A stretch of DNA of 15,675 nucleotides from Methyloceanibacter sp. (lineage in GTDB: Bacteria > Pseudomonadota > Alphaproteobacteria > Rhizobiales > Methyloligellaceae): positions 1 to 15,675 of the forward strand of contig JAENXG010000030.1 of the NCBI GenBank assembly GCA_016649675.1. The letters run 5' to 3'. The translations under genes were made by a program, and so were the position numbers. This document shows, piece after piece, positions 13,941 through 15,675 of the stretch (the first letter of the stretch is position 1; the number at the start of each line of letters is the position of its first letter). The notes below the pieces were generated by a model. That model saw only the letters and a program-made list of their open reading frames with translations, ran no database searches and was not told the DNA's origin.

Positions 13941-14984
13941 TCAATTCATGGCAAAGATCGGCTTGCCGGCCGAATCCTTGAACTTCTTCCACTCCTCATG
14001 CACGAGCGCGACGACGTTGTCGGGCATGGGGATATAGTCGAGCTCTTCAGCCATCTTGTCGCCGTTCTTGTAGGCCCAGTCGAAGAACTTGAGCGCTTCG
14101 GCGGAGTTTGCCGCGTCTTGCGGGACCGTGTGCATCAGGATGAAGCTCGCCGCCGTGATCGGCCAAGACTCGGCGCCGGGCTGCTCGGTCAGAATCACCC
14201 CATAACCGGGAACGGATTTCCAATCGGCGTTGGCCGCGGCGGCCTGGAACGACTTCATCTCGGGGGGAACGGTCTTGCCATCCTTGTTGACCATGCCGGT
14301 GAACGTCAGCTTGTTCTGCTTGGCATAGGCATATTCGACATAACCGATCGAACCCTTGGTCTGGGCGACGTTGTTGGCAACGCCCTCATTCCCTTTGGCG
14401 CCGATGCCGACCGGCCACTCGACCGCGGCGTCAGAGCCAACCTTGGACTTCCAGTCCGGGCTCACCTTGGCCAGGTAATTGGTGAAGTTGAAGGTCGTTC
14501 CAGACCCGTCGGAGCGGTGCACGACGGCAATGGCGACCGAAGGAAGCTTGGCCTTCGGGTTGAGCTTCTTGATCGCTGCATCGTCCCATTTGGTGATCGT
14601 ACCCATGAAGATATTGGCAAGCGTCGGGCCGTCGAGCGCGAGCTCGCCGGGGGCAACGCCCTCGATATTCACGACGGGCACGATGCCGCCGATAATCATC
14701 GGGAATTGGATCAGGCCATTGGCGTCGAGCTCTTTCTGATCGAGCGGCTTGTCGGTGGCGCCGAAGGTGACCGTGTTGGCTTCGATCTGCTTGATGCCCC
14801 CGCCTGAGCCGATCGACTGGTAGTTGAGCCCGTTGCCGGTGTCTTTCTTGTAGGTATCGGCCCATTTCGCATAGATCGGATAGGGGAAGGTCGCGCCGGC
14901 ACCCGAAATATCGGCTGCCTGGGCAGTGGTGATGGTGAACGCTGCGGCCAAGCACGCAGCTGCCGCATAAGACATGAACCTCAT
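13941..14984 (-). CDS. pstS: Periplasmic phosphate-binding protein
   Basis: A 347-residue substrate-binding protein that delivers phosphate to PstCA. Residues 1-23 form a Sec signal peptide ending AQA, with cleavage expected before ADISGAGATFPYP. Phosphate-binding segments are visible: GAGATFPYPIY (28-38), SIGSGGGIKQI (57-67), FGATDKPL (74-81) and HRSDGSGTTFNFTNYL, with VGIGAKGNEGVANNV and GSIGYVEYAYA downstream. AAGGGAGAGCG precedes the ATG. It is the first gene of the operon; the mRNA is expected to start near 15082 under PhoB control. Confidence 0.97.
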   Translation of the reverse strand: MRFMSYAAAACLAAAFTITTAQAADISGAGATFPYPIYAKWADTYKKDTGNGLNYQSIGSGGGIKQIEANTVTFGATDKPLDQKELDANGLIQFPMIIGGIVPVVNIEGVAPGELALDGPTLANIFMGTITKWDDAAIKKLNPKAKLPSVAIAVVHRSDGSGTTFNFTNYLAKVSPDWKSKVGSDAAVEWPVGIGAKGNEGVANNVAQTKGSIGYVEYAYAKQNKLTFTGMVNKDGKTVPPEMKSFQAAAANADWKSVPGYGVILTEQPGAESWPITAASFILMHTVPQDAANSAEALKFFDWAYKNGDKMAEELDYIPMPDNVVALVHEEWKKFKDSAGKPIFAMN

Positions 14985-15063
14985 ATTCGCTCTCCCTTAG
15001 GGGTGGAGATATCGGTCCCCGGAGGACCGCGCGGCCGCAGGACCCTTCCCCGACCGCCCGGCG

Positions 15064-15088
15064 AGCGTTAGCGCTGCGCAATAACGCT
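15064..15088 (-). promoter_or_regulatory. Stem-loop at the 5' end of the pst mRNA
   Basis: AGCGTTA (15064-15070) and TAACGCT (15082-15088) form a 7-pair inverted repeat around an 11-base loop. It coincides with the predicted transcription start (about 15082) and the first bases of the pstS leader. It may be a 5' stabilising hairpin or an extra operator. Beyond it, down to the pstS ribosome site, I see nothing recognisable. Confidence 0.35.
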
Positions 15089-15120
15089 ACTATGTCACTT
15101 GTGTGACAGTTCTATAACAG
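15089..15120 (-). promoter_or_regulatory. Pho box and -10 element of the pst operon
   Basis: On the minus strand CTGTTAT (15120-15114), AGAA, CTGTCAC (15109-15103) matches the PhoB-binding direct repeat (consensus CTGTCAT, 4-base spacer, CTGTCAT). Eight bases further is CATAGT (15094-15089), a fair -10 box at the distance expected when the Pho box replaces the -35. A third, inverted half-site GTGACAT overlaps this -10. Confidence 0.85.
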
Positions 15121-15180
15121 CGCACCGGACGAAGTGCGCGCCGCCGATTTACTGTCCCGGCGACAACAATTTTCAGCGAA

Positions 15181-15222
15181 TTGACGCCAAGACGATCTGT
15201 CGTTATGTCCAGAACTATGGAC
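15181..15222 (+). promoter_or_regulatory. Predicted arsH promoter with dyads
   Basis: TTGACG (15181-15186) and TATGTC (15204-15209) are spaced 17 bases apart, predicting a start near 15216. The inverted repeat GTCCA (15207-15211)/TGGAC (15218-15222) covers the -10 to start region, a classic repressor position, and CAATT (15167-15171)/AATTG (15179-15183) overlaps the -35. Neither matches a well-known ArsR site that I can name with confidence. Confidence 0.45.
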
Positions 15223-15258
15223 TTGGCAGCAATTGAGAATCAGTGAGGCCGACCGGTG

Positions 15259-15675
15259 ATGCCACCCGATTTGAACGATCTCCCCAACATCGTGGCGAAT
15301 GCGTTTGCGCTTCCTGAGGCCGCCACCTTGCGGGTCGGGTCCGCGACGTATAGGCCGCGGATTCTGATGCTCTACGGGTCGCTGCGCACCCGATCTTTCA
15401 GCCGCTTTCTTACTATGGAGGCGGCCCGACTTCTCGAAACCTTCGGTGCGGAAGTCCGCGTTTTCAACCCGTCCGGATTGCCACTACCCGATGACGCCCC
15501 CGCCGAACACCCAAAGGTTCAGGAACTGCGCGACCTGTCATCCTGGTCGGAAGGTCACGTGTGGTGCAGCCCAGAGCGACATGGGGCGATGAGCGGGATC
15601 ATGAAGGCGCAGATCGACTGGATACCGCTATCGCTTGGAGCGGTGCGGCCGACGCAGGGCAAGACGCTTGCGGTC
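15259..15675 (+). CDS. arsH: Arsenical resistance flavoprotein ArsH, N-terminal 139 codons (cut by window edge)
   Basis: An NADPH-dependent FMN reductase family protein that oxidises trivalent methylarsenicals to less toxic pentavalent forms. The FMN phosphate loop is YGSLRTRSFSRFL (39-51), and the ArsH-specific stretch LSSWSEGHVWCSPERHGAMSG (93-113) followed by IMKAQIDWIPLS and GAVRPTQGKTLAV is fully conserved. These distinguish it from generic NADPH-FMN reductases. The ATG at 15259 has GTGAGG 10 bases upstream; a GTG immediately before it (15256) is a minor alternative. The C-terminus lies beyond the right edge. It is divergent from pstS, and no arsR, arsC or arsB is visible on this side; any partners would be downstream. 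Confidence 0.94.
   Translation, partial: MPPDLNDLPNIVANAFALPEAATLRVGSATYRPRILMLYGSLRTRSFSRFLTMEAARLLETFGAEVRVFNPSGLPLPDDAPAEHPKVQELRDLSSWSEGHVWCSPERHGAMSGIMKAQIDWIPLSLGAVRPTQGKTLAV

Noticed and set aside
14940..14984. PstS as a lipoprotein because of Cys11 in the signal peptide
   Set aside because: The residues before Cys are all alanine rather than a lipobox, the n-region would be only about five residues, and a standard AQA cleavage site follows at residue 23.
15120..15139. GCGCAC/GTGCGC inverted repeat between the Pho box and arsH promoter as a terminator or operator
   Set aside because: Only six-base GC-rich arms, no T-run, and such repeats occur often by chance at this base composition.

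Overview
The window looks like the chromosome of an alphaproteobacterium, most likely in the order Hyphomicrobiales (Rhizobiales). The evidence is a GcrA cell-cycle regulator gene with CcrM-type GANTC sites in front of it, a SAM-II riboswitch before metZ, a double-length dCTP deaminase of the alphaproteobacterial type, a pstSCAB-phoU-phoB operon with a Pho box, and REP-like repeats of the CCTCATCCTTCGAGACG...CTCCTCAGGATGAGG style. GC content is high and coding density is very high. Almost everything is core metabolism and regulation. I see no mobile element gene, CRISPR array, tRNA or rRNA.

Layout: (1) 1-706, minus, the start of an alpha/beta hydrolase gene, divergent from a HxlR-family regulator at 790-1191. 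A strong dyad at 747-771 lies over both predicted promoters. (2) 1188-2396, minus, a dCTP deaminase, convergent with the regulator and overlapping its stop codon. (3) 2489-3889, plus, metZ behind a predicted promoter, a SAM-II riboswitch and an intrinsic terminator, followed by a DUF2277 gene (3974-4258) and argE (4285-5445). (4) 8695 down to 5454, minus, an argD-argF-hslO operon behind a good sigma-70-like promoter. argE meets it tail to tail. (5) 8992-9498, plus, gcrA with its own terminator, then an inverted pair of REP-like elements. (6) 15120 down to 9680, minus, the phosphate operon pstS-pstC-pstA-pstB-phoU-phoB, with a Pho box upstream and a long hairpin between pstS and pstC. No phoR lies immediately upstream of pstS. 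(7) 15259 to the right edge, plus, the first 139 codons of arsH, divergent from pstS.

How the genes work together: MetZ makes homocysteine from O-succinylhomoserine, and the riboswitch/terminator would shut it off when SAM is plentiful. ArgD, ArgE and ArgF are three steps of arginine synthesis. HslO (Hsp33), a redox-activated chaperone, is translationally coupled to argF. PstSCAB imports phosphate, PhoU links transporter state to signalling, and PhoB is the response regulator expected to bind the Pho box of its own operon. ArsH, an arsenical-detoxifying flavoprotein, sits back to back with the phosphate importer, through which arsenate can enter.

I find no new multi-gene system. The most informative non-obvious signals are regulatory: the riboswitch with a visible antiterminator pairing, the HxlR dyad over divergent promoters, the paired GANTC sites before gcrA, the REP fragment at the DUF2277/argE junction, and hairpins in the argD leader and between pstS and pstC.
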